DNA from: Meghimatium bilineatum
Lineage: Eukaryota > Mollusca > Gastropoda > Stylommatophora > Philomycidae
Direction of reading: 5' to 3'
Assembly: GCA_034231615.1 (NCBI GenBank)
Contig: CM067299.1
Location: 15,599,834 to 15,663,833 of the forward strand
DNA length: 64,000 nucleotides
The notes beneath the pieces are model-generated. The model was not told the origin of the DNA. It worked only from the letters and a program-made list of their open reading frames with translations, and made no database searches. Below are positions 1 to 10,753 of the stretch, piece after piece. How positions within the stretch are numbered: position 1 is the first letter of the stretch; each line of letters opens with the position of its first letter. The translations under genes and the position numbers were made by a program.

Positions 1-620
1 TTCTTATTCTCTTTTATATAACAGGTCTGTGATCTGTATCAATGTCTATGTTTAGGAAAGCTCTTGCATCAGTGATGTGTCTCTTGTGTCTGTCTAACGA
101 GAATGAAATCGATTTGGGATGATTGTTGTAAGTTGTCCCATTTATACCATGTTTGTATGTGGCTCCATCTGTTTTGGTAAAAATAATTTGTTATTAGCAG
201 TCAATGTTCTAGGCATGTATTGACAAGTTCTTCCCTGTTATTATTTTGTTCTGTTATGTCCCTGAAACTGCCTAAACAGTGTTCACTCTGTGCTCTTTTC
301 TTCCCTATTCTCCCATTGAAATGGGAACCCACGTGGGAAATGAACCCACTATGTATAAATGATCTTTGCTGTTAATCTTGTTTATGACATCTGATATGCT
401 TTCACAAAATTCAGTAGTTTCTTCTATTTTGTTGTTATCATTGCAAGGTGCATATATTTGGATTAGTGTGGTTGTTATTTTCTCCTCTATAAGTTGTATC
501 CGTATTATCGTTTCTGAAATGTACTCTATGTTTGGGATATATTTAGCTTTATTTGGATTAACCAAGAACCCAACAACATATTTTGCGTTTTAAGTTGTTG
601 TCCATATTAGTACGTAGTTA
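1..620 (-). mobile_element. LINE endonuclease domain fragment
   Basis: Remnant of the apurinic-type endonuclease of a non-LTR retrotransposon, which nicks target DNA for target-primed reverse transcription. On the minus strand about 565-305 reads as an open segment with TLIQIYAPCNDNN (the family's IYAP motif) and HLYIVGSFPTWVP, which sits where GDFNAxxG is expected, so the key Asp-Phe-Asn is degraded. After frame changes it continues to DFILVR and HITDARAFLNIDIDTDHRPV near 110-20, matching the terminal SDHxxV-like motif. The rest of the element is off the left edge. It is decayed and lies upstream of or within the first part of the NDUFA13 locus. Confidence 0.7.
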
Positions 621-893
621 TGTATCGTTTTTTTTATGTTACCTTTTTTCTTTCTAGTATATACAATACTAAAATGTCTGGTATGTTTCTTTGATCTCCT
701 CATTTATTCTGGACATATTTATCTATGACAGTCAAAAACTTGTTTAAACAGTGTGATTTCTCTTGTTCATCACATTCTTAATTGACTCTCCTGTTGTCTG
801 CAACCATGCCTCCCATTACTTACTTTTCCATGCTATGTCTATGTTACTGTCCAAAAACAATTAGGTGTTGATTATAATGTTGTTCAGGAACCA

Positions 894-1236
894 ATCTTTA
901 TTCCACTTTCAGTGTTCATAGCACATTGATTAATCTGTTTCCACTTTCAGTGTTCATAGCACATTGATTAATCTGTTTCTACTTTCAGTGTTCATAGCAC
1001 ATTGATTAATCTGTTTCCACTTTCAGTGTTCATAGCACATTGATTAATCTGTTTCTACTTTCATTGTTCATAGCACATTGATTAATCTTTATTCCACTTT
1101 CAGTGTTCATAGCACATTTAATAATCTGTTTCCACTTTCAGTGTTCGTAGCACATTGATTAATCTTTATTCCACTTTCAGTGTTCATAACACATTGATTA
1201 ATCTTTATTCCTCTTTCAGTGTTCATAGCCCATTTA
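894..1236. repeat. 38-bp minisatellite, about 9 copies
   Basis: Head-to-tail copies of a 38-bp unit containing CACTTTCAGTGTTCATAGCA and CATTGATTAATCTG; copies differ by single bases (tttctactt, tttattcc variants). Presumably in an NDUFA13 intron. Confidence 0.9.
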
Positions 1237-1711
1237 CGAATCGTTTTGCACTGACATTGTCATTCGAAAATCCTTCTGTAGTATCTCATATCAAAAGAAG
1301 CAATTCTCTTTGATACTTTTATTAACCCTTTATCTGCTATATTGCTCTCAGCTACCAATCCCAGCTGCACCACATTCTTTCCCACATCTTTTCCTCTGTG
1401 CCGATTTCTTTTCTTTTTTATTCATACAAAAATGATCATGTACTGTAATGCCTTTTCTTAACACCAGAAAATATATACCACATGGATATGGGGGATGATT
1501 GACACACTTAAATTGACAAATTTGAGAATGAAATAATTTTTAGCAATGAGGAGATAAAAACATTTTTTTTATCTTGTTAGCAGTCAGATAAAGGAATGAG
1601 TAAACTCGTGCATGCAAACCAAGGGGTTATGTACAGCTGCTTTGTGATACTTATTAGTGATTGTTCATACAATTATTTGCAACTTAATTATAAATTACAT
1701 TTATTTTTCAG
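1237..1711. other. Unassigned intronic sequence
   Basis: AT-rich, no recognisable coding or repeat feature. It ends in a short pyrimidine stretch and the 3' splice site used by the first visible NDUFA13 exon. Confidence 0.5.
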
Positions 1712-1790
1712 GATGGACTCAACTTGGTATCTTTGTTGTTTTTACTGGTTGCGTATGGATCCATCATAAGCGTTGGAGGGTTGGTTGGAA
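1712..1790 (+). CDS. NDUFA13: NDUFA13 exon: transmembrane helix
   Basis: Acceptor ttatttttcag at 1701-1711, donor gtaaat at 1791. The exon starts with two bases of a split codon (xGA, probably Gly) and ends with two bases (AA) completed as Asn by the next exon. It encodes WTQLGIFVVFTGCVWIHHKR, the membrane helix followed by basic residues. Confidence 0.85.
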
Positions 1791-4700
1791 GTAAATATAT
1801 TTCTTTTCTTACGTTACTTATTTTTAGCTAGTTTATAAATGTGTTTGTGACATGAGTAAACAAATGGATGAGGTGTGGTAGAAGACAGGAAAACATGTAA
1901 ACTCAAATTGCGAGGCAAATGGTGCCTTCTGAGCAGTATTGATTCAAATCTCGTTTGTTGCATTATGATTTTTCTTTAGAAATTTGTTTACTGTATTCTT
2001 GTCTTGAAAAACATTTTTTTTTTAAATTGCTGTTTTTGTAGTAGAAAGTTTGTAATTTTCTATAGCACAAGTACCAATGTGTCACATACCAAATATAATT
2101 GCGGATTGTTTTCTGTGGGTCACCAGCTGGAACAAAAAACTAACGAAAAATATTTATTTTGAAGCAATTTATTTTAACCTCCTTCAGCCTGACACATCAG
2201 ACTTCAGCATGGCTTCTGGGTCGCTATGAAATGGGACAGATGAATTCCACTTCAAATCTTCCTTAGTTGCCTTTTACAATATTGTTGGTATTCTTTATTC
2301 CCCATTTGGGTCCCTGCAACACTTGGGCAAATCTGTGCCTTAAATTTTGAGCTTTTAAAATATTGAATATAAAAAAATATGAGTAGTTTTAGATTTTGTA
2401 TTTCCAGATGTTCATCCGTCACAAGTGAAGATGACCATTTTTTTTACTTTTTAAAATTCAGTTAGATTTATGTACTTGACTATGTGTTCGTAGATCATGA
2501 ATAAGCCTCATAAGATCATGTTGGCAGAAAAGGTCCTTGGACAGTTTGTGCATGTGATGACCACTGTAGATGGTGTTTGGTCTACTCAATACTTTCTAGA
2601 CATTCTCTGCTGTTGAGCTACTGTATTTCTCCTCTTTTCACCAGATATGTGCCTTTTTATTTTATTGTAGAGTGATATGTACCTCAATTTCGTGCAGTGT
2701 CTTCCTATTATCATGGTTTATTTTAAAGAGTTTCAGTGAGGTCTTTAACCATTTCCCCCTTACAGTCGCTTCTACTGGTGGACAACAAAAGTTGTATACA
2801 GTGGGCCCTTTTTTTTGGTGCTTGTTTCGTTGCGATCGATATTAAATATATTTAATTTGTGCTGGGTTAATTCCTAGCATTGACCTTTGCATAAGTCATG
2901 GTTCAAGCTTTCTCTGCGTATTTACATCGTGGAAATATTATGTCCTACTGATTTTTTATGAATTTTTCAAAATTTGTGGAGTTTTGACACAATTTTTCGC
3001 ATTCATTTGTATGTGCACTGATGATGACAGCCATAGTTACAATGGAAATATGCATGATGTAGGTAATTTGTGTACCAAATATAATGTGGAAAGTGACAGG
3101 GAAATTCCTTGATAGATAAGACTTAATGTTTCCAACAACAAGAAGAAAATTCATAGTACTAATTGTGACATCGAAAATTTTGCCAGAATAATTTGATTTT
3201 TTTTAGTAGAAGTTGAAATTTTTGTAGAAAGCATTGGGCCTGTACATTATCTTGATGAGATTGCCACACACTATGAATACTTTAGCATCATTGTCAATGA
3301 GGAGTTTATCAATTCTCAGCTGATTGGACAAGTTTATGTGTAACATAAAGCACAGAGCAAACAAGAAAAGAAGACGTGCTGGATATCTATAACAGCCATT
3401 GAAATGGAACGTCATTTTTATATTTATATTATGATGGACCTGTTCATTCTGCTTGAGTATGGCATGTGCTGGAGTACAGATGGCGGGTTCATCGTTTCGG
3501 GCATATCAGCTTGTTTGGGAAATAGATTTTAGAATATATCTCAATATTTTCGTCTCAATATGACTACACTACTCAGCACCCCAAAAGTAAAAAAAAATAT
3601 CTTCCCCACATTATGTTGAGTTTGACAGTTTACCGGGTATTTTTCAAAATATATGTGTATTAAATTGTCTTTGATATAGGTTAATGCAAGACTATTCATT
3701 TTTCTGTTGATCTGCCAAGTCTGAGTGTGATATGATAAATGGTTTGAAAGAAAATTGCACTTTTAACATCATCATATCGATAATTTGGAGGAGTTGTGCC
3801 CATTGTCTTAGTTATAGGGGGGTTGACAATAGGGAAATCGCATAATGGTGAAAGGGTTAACAAATTCCTGTAGAGCTTCTTTTGACCACCTTCAAAATGT
3901 ATGACATTTGCAACTCGCCACAGAGAAGGATCTTTAGTAGGCGATGATCTGGCATGCGTACTACATGACCTGCACAAAGAATCTGTGTCTGCATCAGAAT
4001 AGTGTCAATGCTAGGGATATCAGTTCTGTCAAAGACAGTGATATCCGGAATCTTGTTTTGGCATCTAATACACTGAAATAGTGAATAACGGTTTTATACA
4101 CCACACATGGACCTCGGTGTGTTTGCATAAGCAATTTTGAGGAAACAAAAAATGTGCATGTGGTTTGCACAGAGATTTGTTTACGTTAGATTACATGCTG
4201 AGAATGATATTAATCTTTAGCAAGCCAGATTAAAATAACACAATCTATTTTCTGCAACCGGATTCTTTTTTGAAAATTTGAGGGTTTTTTTGGTGGGTGT
4301 TTGGAAAATGCAATAACTTGTTTGTTTTTAGAGATTAAAAAATTTTTTCACATGTAAATAAATAATTGCATGTCGCAAATATGTGTGTACCGGTAATGTG
4401 TTTCTGTGTATTAGTGATATGAGAGGTGTGAGAAAGTGGTAAAGACGTTTTTTTCCACACAAAAGCAAATACAAATAACCAAACATGGGTGTTTGAAAAT
4501 CGCAGTGACATTTTTGTTCTTTGAGAATTAAAAATAATTTTTGTACCTGTAATTAAAAAATTGAATACTGCATATATTGGTCTAAGTTTTGTTTGTTTAC
4601 AAGAGGTATGAGAAGGTTGTAAAGATGGGAGGAATGCATCAAATTTTTTTTTTAAATTGCTCACCGTAACTTATTTTCTGTTGCAGCAACCTTTAAAGCA

Positions 4701-7322
4701 TCATTTACACACTGTAACACACCTACATCTATTATAGTTATGTAATTTAATAACCAAACTAACATATCGCTGGGAAAATAAATAAATGTGTAACAGTAAC
4801 TTACCTTATCGAAAAAAATCATTCTTTAGAGTTAGACCTAGTCTGGTCTGTAATCCCGTAGAAACATTAGATTCATGTTGTGTAATGTTATATAATGAAA
4901 ACAATGTGTTACTATGTCTACTTTGAAAATAAACAGAGTATTCCGTACTATCGGAATCACAATACATAATGATTTTATGTCAATTATACATATTGACTGC
5001 GATTGTTACCCGCTGATGGATATCTCTCGATCTTTAAAATTTTGTGTCGAACAATCTCCTATATTTCATACACCAATGCTGGGATCAGAAGTGGAATACT
5101 ACTGCTAACCATGATTAGCCGATTCCGGTCACATGACATGAACTTTGTGTGATTTTCACTTCGCTGAATAGTGGAGCAAAGCAACAAGTTGTATGAACCC
5201 GACAACGGTGATGAATGTCACTGCCAACTTTGTTGTATGGACACGACAATGACATGGCAAAGGTTAACAAAATCGTAACCCAGAATTTTGAAGCCTCTTA
5301 GCAAGTTACAATTTTTATATTGCATTAAAATATATTTTTTGCTTTCTTTTTTTCATTTTTAAAAGAATTTTTTTTTTAATGTTGGTCACTTTGCTTCTAT
5401 AAAATGACACCTTGGCTCAATTTGCTTCTATAAAATGTTGTCTGGGCTGACTTTCCTTCTATAAAATTAGATTTCAACTCCAAAAATGTTGAGAAACTGT
5501 ATTTTGCAGATAGTGATGAGAGAGAAATATGTGGATAATTAGATCTATTCATAATCATTTGAGTCTGAGTAGAGTATTGTTGAAATATATAGCCACTAAT
5601 AGATCAAATGAATGGACAAAGAAAGAAATAGGTAAGATATAGAATAGCATAACCTTATCAAGAAAAATCATAAGCAGTGCTGGATAACAAATTTGAAAAT
5701 AGAAAGTTGTACAAGTTCGTAGTTGCACGGGTACAGGTGGTGTAGTACATCAACTAGAGATGTGTTAGAATTACAAATTGTTCATGTTCTGCTTGGCCCA
5801 AAAAGAAGAGCAAACATTAGCAACAATGAGACGTGCCATGCATGAAATGTGACTAAAAATTAATTTTAGGATCAGAGTTTCTGTCTCCTACCGTTGGTCA
5901 AAGTGATCCAAAAGCTATGCTGAAGCCAGATGTGTCAAACTTAGACACAGCTATTACAGACTAACCATAAACGACAACAGATATTACAGACTAACCTCAG
6001 CCGAAGACAGATGTGTCGGGCCATTGGCGCAAATAAAACGGTGACACAACGCATTTCCATTCTCTTGATGAAATCCTGCTGGAAATCTAGTAGGACAATG
6101 ATCCTGCTAAAAGAGAGATCCAGCGGGAGTTTGAGAATGAATGCTGAAGAAGAAGAAGAAGACCAACCATAAATTACAACAGATATTACAGACTAGCCAT
6201 AAACGACAACAGATATTACAGACTAGCCATAAACGACAACAGATATTACAGACTAGCCATAAACGACAACAGATATTACAGACTAGCCATAAACGACAAC
6301 AGATATTACAGACTAGCCATAAACGACAACAGATATTACAGACTAGCCATAAACGACAACAGATATTGCAGACTAGCCATAAACGACAACAGATATTACA
6401 GACTAGCCAGTGACAAGGTCCTGCTAAACAACAGGATTTTGAGAATGAACACAGAAGAAAAATTACTTATTAACATTTGTTTCTGCCCATCAACAATACA
6501 TTATTATAATCATCTAAATATGTCTTGACAGTAATAAGAAACTGGAGATGAATGATGCCAGGATTGCTATACAGCCTTTCCTATCAGCTGAAAGAGATAG
6601 AGCGTAAGTATTATATATATATATATATATATGAATGCGTATGTTTTTTCCTGTAAAGTATACGCTTATCGAGTACATCACATAGAATAATGAATTTTGG
6701 CTCTGTTATAGTTTGGCGTAAATGGGTGGCCCTCACCAAAAATGTTAAAAGCTCTCTACTCCAGCAAAGCTGGCCAGTGAATGATATAATTGGTTAATTT
6801 TTTTACCTCTGACCAATGTACAGAATTCACACACATGTAAACATTTTTCGATAGCGGCCAGATCTAACAAGTATTGAAATTTTGTATTATTGCATTTTTA
6901 TTGGCACTTAATGTTTCATTCGATATTTATGAAGTATTAACCGGTTCACTTTGGGTTTTACCTCATAATAATGTATTTATATGTGTGTGTCTGTTGTATA
7001 CTCAAATTTTAATAGATCGGGCGTTGAATTCTCTGGTAAATGTTGTTATTATTACGTTCTGGAAAGAATACGTCACATGCACAGATGAGAGTATGAAATT
7101 TATAAAACTACAATTTTACGCTCTCTTTCGTGTGTTCAGAATAGCTCAATTTGTACGAGCATAAAGTATATTATGGGAAAAACTGGATGTTCGATCCATT
7201 ATTTTATTTTTGGGGTTAATATGTAGAAACTGAAACATATGAATTTCGTTGAATATTTCACATCTATTCTATTTTTCATTTTTGTTTTATTCTCGCCAGG
7301 GAAATGCCGGGCATTGCTTCTA

Positions 7323-7407
<85 letters not shown>

Positions 7408-7579
7408 GTGGAATCCCTTTATAACAACTTGGTCCAGACTGACAAAATATGTTTGTAATAACAGAAATTCACTATATACAGTACAAACGTATAGAATAAA
7501 TATAATTGTGGATTTTGAAAAATGTTGTATAGGGAAAATTATTTTTAAAGAATGTGTCATAGAGGGATTTCACTGTGTG

Positions 7580-7632
<53 letters not shown>

Positions 7633-8612
7633 TCCAATTACACCAAGATGGAGAGCAGACATTTATTTCAGTCATGGTAAAGACAGAAATCATGCAAGCA
7701 ACAGTATAACTTACAAAAACTCCCAGCCAGATGCATTCAAAAAAAAAAAGAATTGCTTATGCTAAATGTTCCAAGAAAAAACAAACAAACATAAATTTCC
7801 TGCAGGAATAATTTATCATGTTGGCGCTACTTTAATTTACAAAGTAAATTGCCAGACTTTACTGAGCATGACTGACAACATTTGCTGTTAAGCATTTAAA
7901 AGTTTGTTTGCCTGTATTTTAATAGTTAAAAAGCTTCCATTTTCCAAAAGAAGCACTGGGCACTGGTTTTGATAATCTTAGTTGAGGTCATGTTTCAAAG
8001 TTTCAAATATATCTCAATTGTCATCACCAGAATTGTCTCTCTTGTCTTACTACTCATAAAATTGAGTGACCATATTTATTTCTTCTATTTATTTGGTTCA
8101 GTATTCGCTAATGCTCTGTCGCTTCCTTTGACCCTGCATCACTCCCATGCATCTTCCCCCCCCCCCTCCCCCCAAGTCTCACGCGCCTCATGTAACGTTT
8201 TCTACCACTTTGACAAATCTTGTAAATCATGGCACAATACATTCTGTTCTCTGGGCTAATATGCAGAACTTTAGAATAAACACAGAACTCACCGCTATCA
8301 TACTTTGTACTGCTAATTTGAATAAATCGTGCATGTTTGATAGTATTGTAGTGAGTAGCCCACTAATGTATTTCATAATTTACATAATCATTTGAATTCT
8401 ACACATTTCTCAGACTTCTCAAACATTTGAGACAGAATCGTGATGAAGAAAATGAGCTAATGAAAGATGTAGAAGGCTGGAAGACAGGCACATTGTGGGG
8501 AGAACCAGTTTTCCACAATGTCAGAGACCGCTTCAAGAGGCCGTGTTTAAAAGAGCTTCTAGTTCACATGAGTCCTAAAGATCAGCGTGACTATCGTAAG
8601 GATCCAGTTTAA
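1712..8612 (+). CDS. NDUFA13: NDUFA13 (GRIM-19), complex I accessory subunit, 3' three exons
   Basis: Complex I (NADH:ubiquinone oxidoreductase) accessory subunit of the mitochondrial inner membrane with one transmembrane helix. Joining 1712-1790, 6532-6603 and 8414-8612 gives 116 residues in one frame: a hydrophobic helix (LGIFVVFTGCVWI), the segment ARIAIQPFLSAERDRA, and the charged helix NRDEENELMKDVEGWKTGT followed by GEPVF. These match, in order, the family's transmembrane segment, its 'ARxAxxPxLxAExDR' stretch and its 'LRxNxxEExxxMKxVPxW' stretch. All junctions are AG/GT and intron phases agree (2, 2). The family is about 140-155 residues, so roughly 30 N-terminal residues, including the usual start, lie left of the window. 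The introns (4.7 and 1.8 kb) are packed with repeats. No promoter is visible here. Host gene, apparently intact in the visible part. Confidence 0.9.
2180..2350 (-). mobile_element. Dispersed SINE-like repeat S1, partial copy
   Basis: Contains GCCTGACACATCAGACTTC and AGCATGGCTTCTGGGTCGCT, a block shared with other places in the window (5.9-6.2, 10.5-10.7, 13.2, 32.8, 35.5-35.8 and 44.75 kb). This copy has the inner part and a CCCATTTGGGTCCCTGCAAC tail. Degenerate. Confidence 0.6.
2600..2744 (-). mobile_element. LINE 3' end, distal half split by piggyBac-like insertion
   Basis: On the minus strand this continues the LINE C-terminus at 3861-4090: across the 2749-3856 insertion, with one TTAA kept, the frame reads KKLYRNLLKTSLKLFKIN, resembling the 'RFKDxLKxSLKxLxI' C-terminal stretch of many LINE ORF2 proteins. 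Decayed beyond that. Confidence 0.55.
2749..3856. mobile_element. piggyBac-like DNA element (1.1 kb) with TTAA target duplication
   Basis: TTAA at 2745-2748 and 3857-3860 flank an insert whose ends are imperfect inverted repeats (CCATTTCCCCCTTA versus CCCTTTCACCATTA). TTAA duplication is the hallmark of piggyBac insertion. Minus-strand frames of 69 and 70 codons inside (2945-3154, 3203-3415) are not clearly transposase, so this is probably non-autonomous or badly decayed. Its removal restores continuity of the LINE C-terminus on both sides, which independently supports the boundaries. Confidence 0.6.
3861..4090 (-). mobile_element. LINE ORF2 C-terminal fragment
   Basis: Minus strand reads DRTDIPSIDTILMQTQILCA then GHVVRMPDHRLLKILLCGEL, the typical post-RT 'LRWxGHVxRMxDxRLPKxLLYGEL' region of non-LTR retrotransposons. 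The segment stops at the TTAA of the piggyBac-like element and resumes at 2744. Confidence 0.75.
4295..4670. repeat. 192-bp diverged tandem duplication
   Basis: The stretch starting GGGTGTTTGGAAAATG (4295) recurs as GGGTGTTTGAAAATCG (4487). Both copies contain, in order, a GAGATTAAAAA/GAGAATTAAAAA block and a GAGGTGTGAGAAAGTGGTAA/GAGGTATGAGAAGGTTGTAA block. Two old copies, intronic. Confidence 0.7.
4680..5870. other. Unassigned intronic sequence
   Basis: AT-rich with no recognisable gene. At 5390-5466 three short copies of TTTGCTTCTATAAAATG-like sequence lie about 35 bp apart. Confidence 0.5.
5875..6170 (+). mobile_element. SINE-like repeat S1, near-complete copy ending (GAA)n
   Basis: Carries CAGATGTGTCGGGCCATTGG, the block GCGCAAATAAAACGGTGACA, TTTCCATTCTCTTGATG, and ends GTTTGAGAATGAATGCTGAA followed by (GAA)n. 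The same order, inverted, is at 10540-10740. The copy is disrupted near 5945-5998 by degenerate units of the neighbouring 30-bp minisatellite, and a second S1 end is at 6403-6460. Confidence 0.6.
6168..6412. repeat. 30-bp minisatellite, 8 copies
   Basis: Nearly identical units containing CATAAACGACAACAGATATT and ACAGACTAGC. Being 30 bp, it leaves an open frame of ten-residue repeats (ILQTSHKRQQ), which I do not regard as a gene. Two degenerate units lie at 5945-5998, inside the flanking SINE-like copy. Confidence 0.9.
6532..6603 (+). CDS. NDUFA13: NDUFA13 exon: central helix
   Basis: Acceptor tcttgacag at 6523-6531, donor gtaagta at 6604. First base completes Asn, then NKKLEMNDARIAIQPFLSAE and RDR; last two bases (GC) complete Ala in the next exon. 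Confidence 0.9.
7324..7405. repeat. (TA)n(CA)n microsatellite, left flank of a TIR element
   Basis: About 66 bp of TA followed by CA. Together with (AT)n at 7581-7630 it flanks the inverted-repeat element between them. Confidence 0.9.
7406..7575. mobile_element. Small TIR DNA element (pogo/mariner-like) inserted in a TA array
   Basis: Ends are inverted: CAGTGGAATCCCTTTATAAC at the left, and at the right the reverse complement of CAGTGAAATCCCTCTATGAC. The 'CAGTGAAAxCxCTxTATAAC' end is typical of pogo/Tc1-type MITEs, which target TA. Both flanks are TA arrays, consistent with that choice. Intronic to NDUFA13, non-coding. Confidence 0.65.
7581..7630. repeat. (AT)n microsatellite, right flank
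   Basis: About 50 bp of AT immediately right of the TIR element ending at 7575. Confidence 0.9.
7640..8413. other. Last NDUFA13 intron, unassigned part
   Basis: No repeat or gene recognised apart from a C-run at about 8155-8172. It ends in acatttctcag, the 3' splice site at 8413. Confidence 0.5.
8414..8612 (+). CDS. NDUFA13: NDUFA13 terminal coding exon
   Basis: First base completes Ala, then LLKHLRQNRDEENELMKDVE, GWKTGTLWGEPVFHNV and, after a basic stretch, the C-terminus YRKDPV with TAA at 8610-8612. The charged helix and GEPVF are the best-conserved parts of the family. Confidence 0.92.
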
Positions 8613-8619
8613 TCGGTAA

Positions 8620-8625
8620 AATAAA
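8620..8625 (+). terminator. Possible poly(A) signal AATAAA of NDUFA13
   Basis: AATAAA eight bases after the stop codon, the only canonical hexamer I see just downstream. Its closeness would give a very short 3' UTR, so a later variant signal is possible. Confidence 0.35.
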
Positions 8626-8839
8626 AAGAACTATAGAAACATGCTCTGTGTGTATTGTCAAAATGTTAAAGGCTTCATTGTATTCAGTTTTTGAACAATA
8701 AGCTTTTAAGAGATTATATTATGTAGGACAAACTATATGGTAGGTGACAAAAAGTGAACAACACAAAAAAAAATTGTAAGGTTGCAAAGATAGACATGAC
8801 ATTGATAATTTTCAAAGTGTTTCGATGAGTAGCCTGTCC

Positions 8840-8960
8840 CTCTACGTTGTAGGTTGGTTGTTGATCCAGCAGTCCATGGGCCAATGCCCTTTGATCCAAT
8901 GCCATCGTGTGATATATGAATTTGTTTGTGAGCTGTTGTTTTGTTCCATATAATGTGTTC
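8840..8960. repeat. Dispersed repeat block, inverted partner at 11010-11080
   Basis: GGTTGGTTGTTGATCCAGCA followed by GTCCATGGGCCAATGCCCTT is the inverse of GGGCATGAGCCCATGGACTG and CTGGATCAGCAACCAACC at 11035-11080. Unknown family. Confidence 0.55.
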
Positions 8961-9214
8961 CATTTATCTGGCCTTGGAGGGAGAAGCATTTTCCTGATGT
9001 CATCCCGCTACGTTGTACAGCCACGTACATCAGAGAATGCCATGCACATAATATAACACTCTGCACGCACAATTTTTAAACGGGGACCTGAAGAAAAAAG
9101 TTCTTTTTGTATCGCCTTAAGAGTGATTTTGGTAGTATATCCCATAAAGGATGTAACCATCAGCCTAGCATTTTTTGGCTGTAGTGATTTTTTTAGCAGT
9201 CTTTATGTTCAGTA

Positions 9215-9320
9215 GTTTGCCATTGCTTTCTAGCTGGATGGTCCTGATATACAGTTGCCTGAGCGGGTTTCGAACCGTGGCTGTCACAGACACGCTCTGT
9301 ATCATGTCACCACAGAACTG
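9215..9320 (-). mobile_element. tRNA-derived SINE-like fragment
   Basis: Minus strand contains CCACGGTTCGAAACCCGC with a good pol III B box (GGTTCGAAACC) in a tRNA-like setting. No clear A box, so this is a fragment, not a tRNA gene. Confidence 0.5.
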
Positions 9321-10120
9321 GACAATAATGATTAGTATATGCTAATTAATAAATATGTTTTGGGAACATAATCAAGTTTAATGATTAATTGTCACAGATG
9401 AACATGTCCAGCTGGCTATATATGGGTCAGTATGACATGAAAGTGCATCATAACGAAGCCAATTACTTTGATTTGTTAGTCCAATTCAAGGTTAGCCAGA
9501 TTTTCTTAAGCAGTAACACTTGATTTGCATAACAAAACTATATGCTATTCTCTCATCAATTTGTAAGGTTTGTTTCTCCTTTTCTTGTTCTTTATTCTTA
9601 AATATGTACGTTGTACAGCCATCGTCCTTGCTGATAACATTGTTAGTCCTGTTTTCTGTTTAAATTTTGCCACTAATCTCCAAATCAGAATTGAATCATG
9701 TGTTATTGAGGATCAACAGGGGAGCAAACAATATTTAGTGACCTGTCATGTATGTTATTAAAGGCAACTAAGGAGACTGCCACGGGGTTGACTCACTCAC
9801 CCGCAGAAATAAAAAAATTAATTTTAAAAAAAAATTCATGTGCAAAGTCAAAGTATGTAAATTTTTACAGCTTTGCTGTCAGCAGCATAAAATATTTATG
9901 ACAAATAGAAGACTGGTTATGCAGATAAAAGTACAAGATTCTATTCTGGAAGTATTCCTTGCTGTGTGTGATAGATTTTCTCTGCTAGATGTAACAGAAG
10001 ACAAATATATGTAGTGTACATTTGTTGTTGAAAATTAGCGTATCCCTTTTGAGTGTGTCCAATAGTAATTTAAGCATTCAATCTGTTCATAATGAATTAA
10101 AATATAGTATTAAATTACAA
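9320..10120. other. Unassigned
   Basis: AT-rich, nothing recognised on either strand; the region lies just 3' of NDUFA13. Confidence 0.5.
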
Positions 10121-10124
10121 TTAC

Positions 10125-10281
10125 TTGTGTTGATTTCAACTATATGATTTGCTGTTTGTGTTGATTTCAGCTATATCATTTGCTGTTTGTGTTGATTTCA
10201 GCTATATCATTTGCTGTTTGTGTTGATTTCAGCTATATTATTTGCTGTTTGTGTTGATTTCAGCTATATCATTTGCTGTTT
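10125..10281. repeat. 31-bp minisatellite, 5 copies
   Basis: Units read GTGTTGATTTCAGCTATATC then ATTTGCTGTTT, with very few differences between copies. Confidence 0.9.
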
Positions 10282-10539
10282 GTTGCTCTGATTGTTAATT
10301 ATAATTTTTAAAGAGGAAAACAAAATAACATTTTGACAAACAAATTAACAAGTAGTTAAAATTATACCTATAATGTTCTTCCGTTGCACAATAAATGAAC
10401 AAACCATAATAGAAGTAATTTACATTGTTTAGTACTTGTGAGTTCGCAGGTGATTGAGAAGGCCACTCTAGGATTGAAAAAAACCTGTTCAAATGTGGTC
10501 TTGAGATGAGGGAAAGATGTCTGACATCATTTATTTTTG

Positions 10540-10740
10540 TCTCTTTCTTCTTCTTCAGCGTTCATTCTCAAACTCCCTCTGAATCTCTCTTATAGCAGGA
10601 CAATGGTCCTACTAGATTTCCAGTAAGATGTTGTCCAGAGAATGGAAATGTGCTGTGTCACCATTTTATTTGCGCCAATGGTCCGATAATTCATCTTCGG
10701 TGGATGTCTCTTTCAAATTGCCTGTAGTGATCTAATAATT
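10540..10740 (-). mobile_element. SINE-like repeat S1, inverted copy
   Basis: Begins on the + strand with CTTCTTCTTCAGCGTTCATT, then CTCAAACTCCCT, a block with GGACAATGGTCCTACTAG, TTTATTTGCGCCAATGG. This is the reverse complement, in order, of 5997-6165. Confidence 0.65.
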
Positions 10741-10753
10741 TCAAAGTTTTTAA

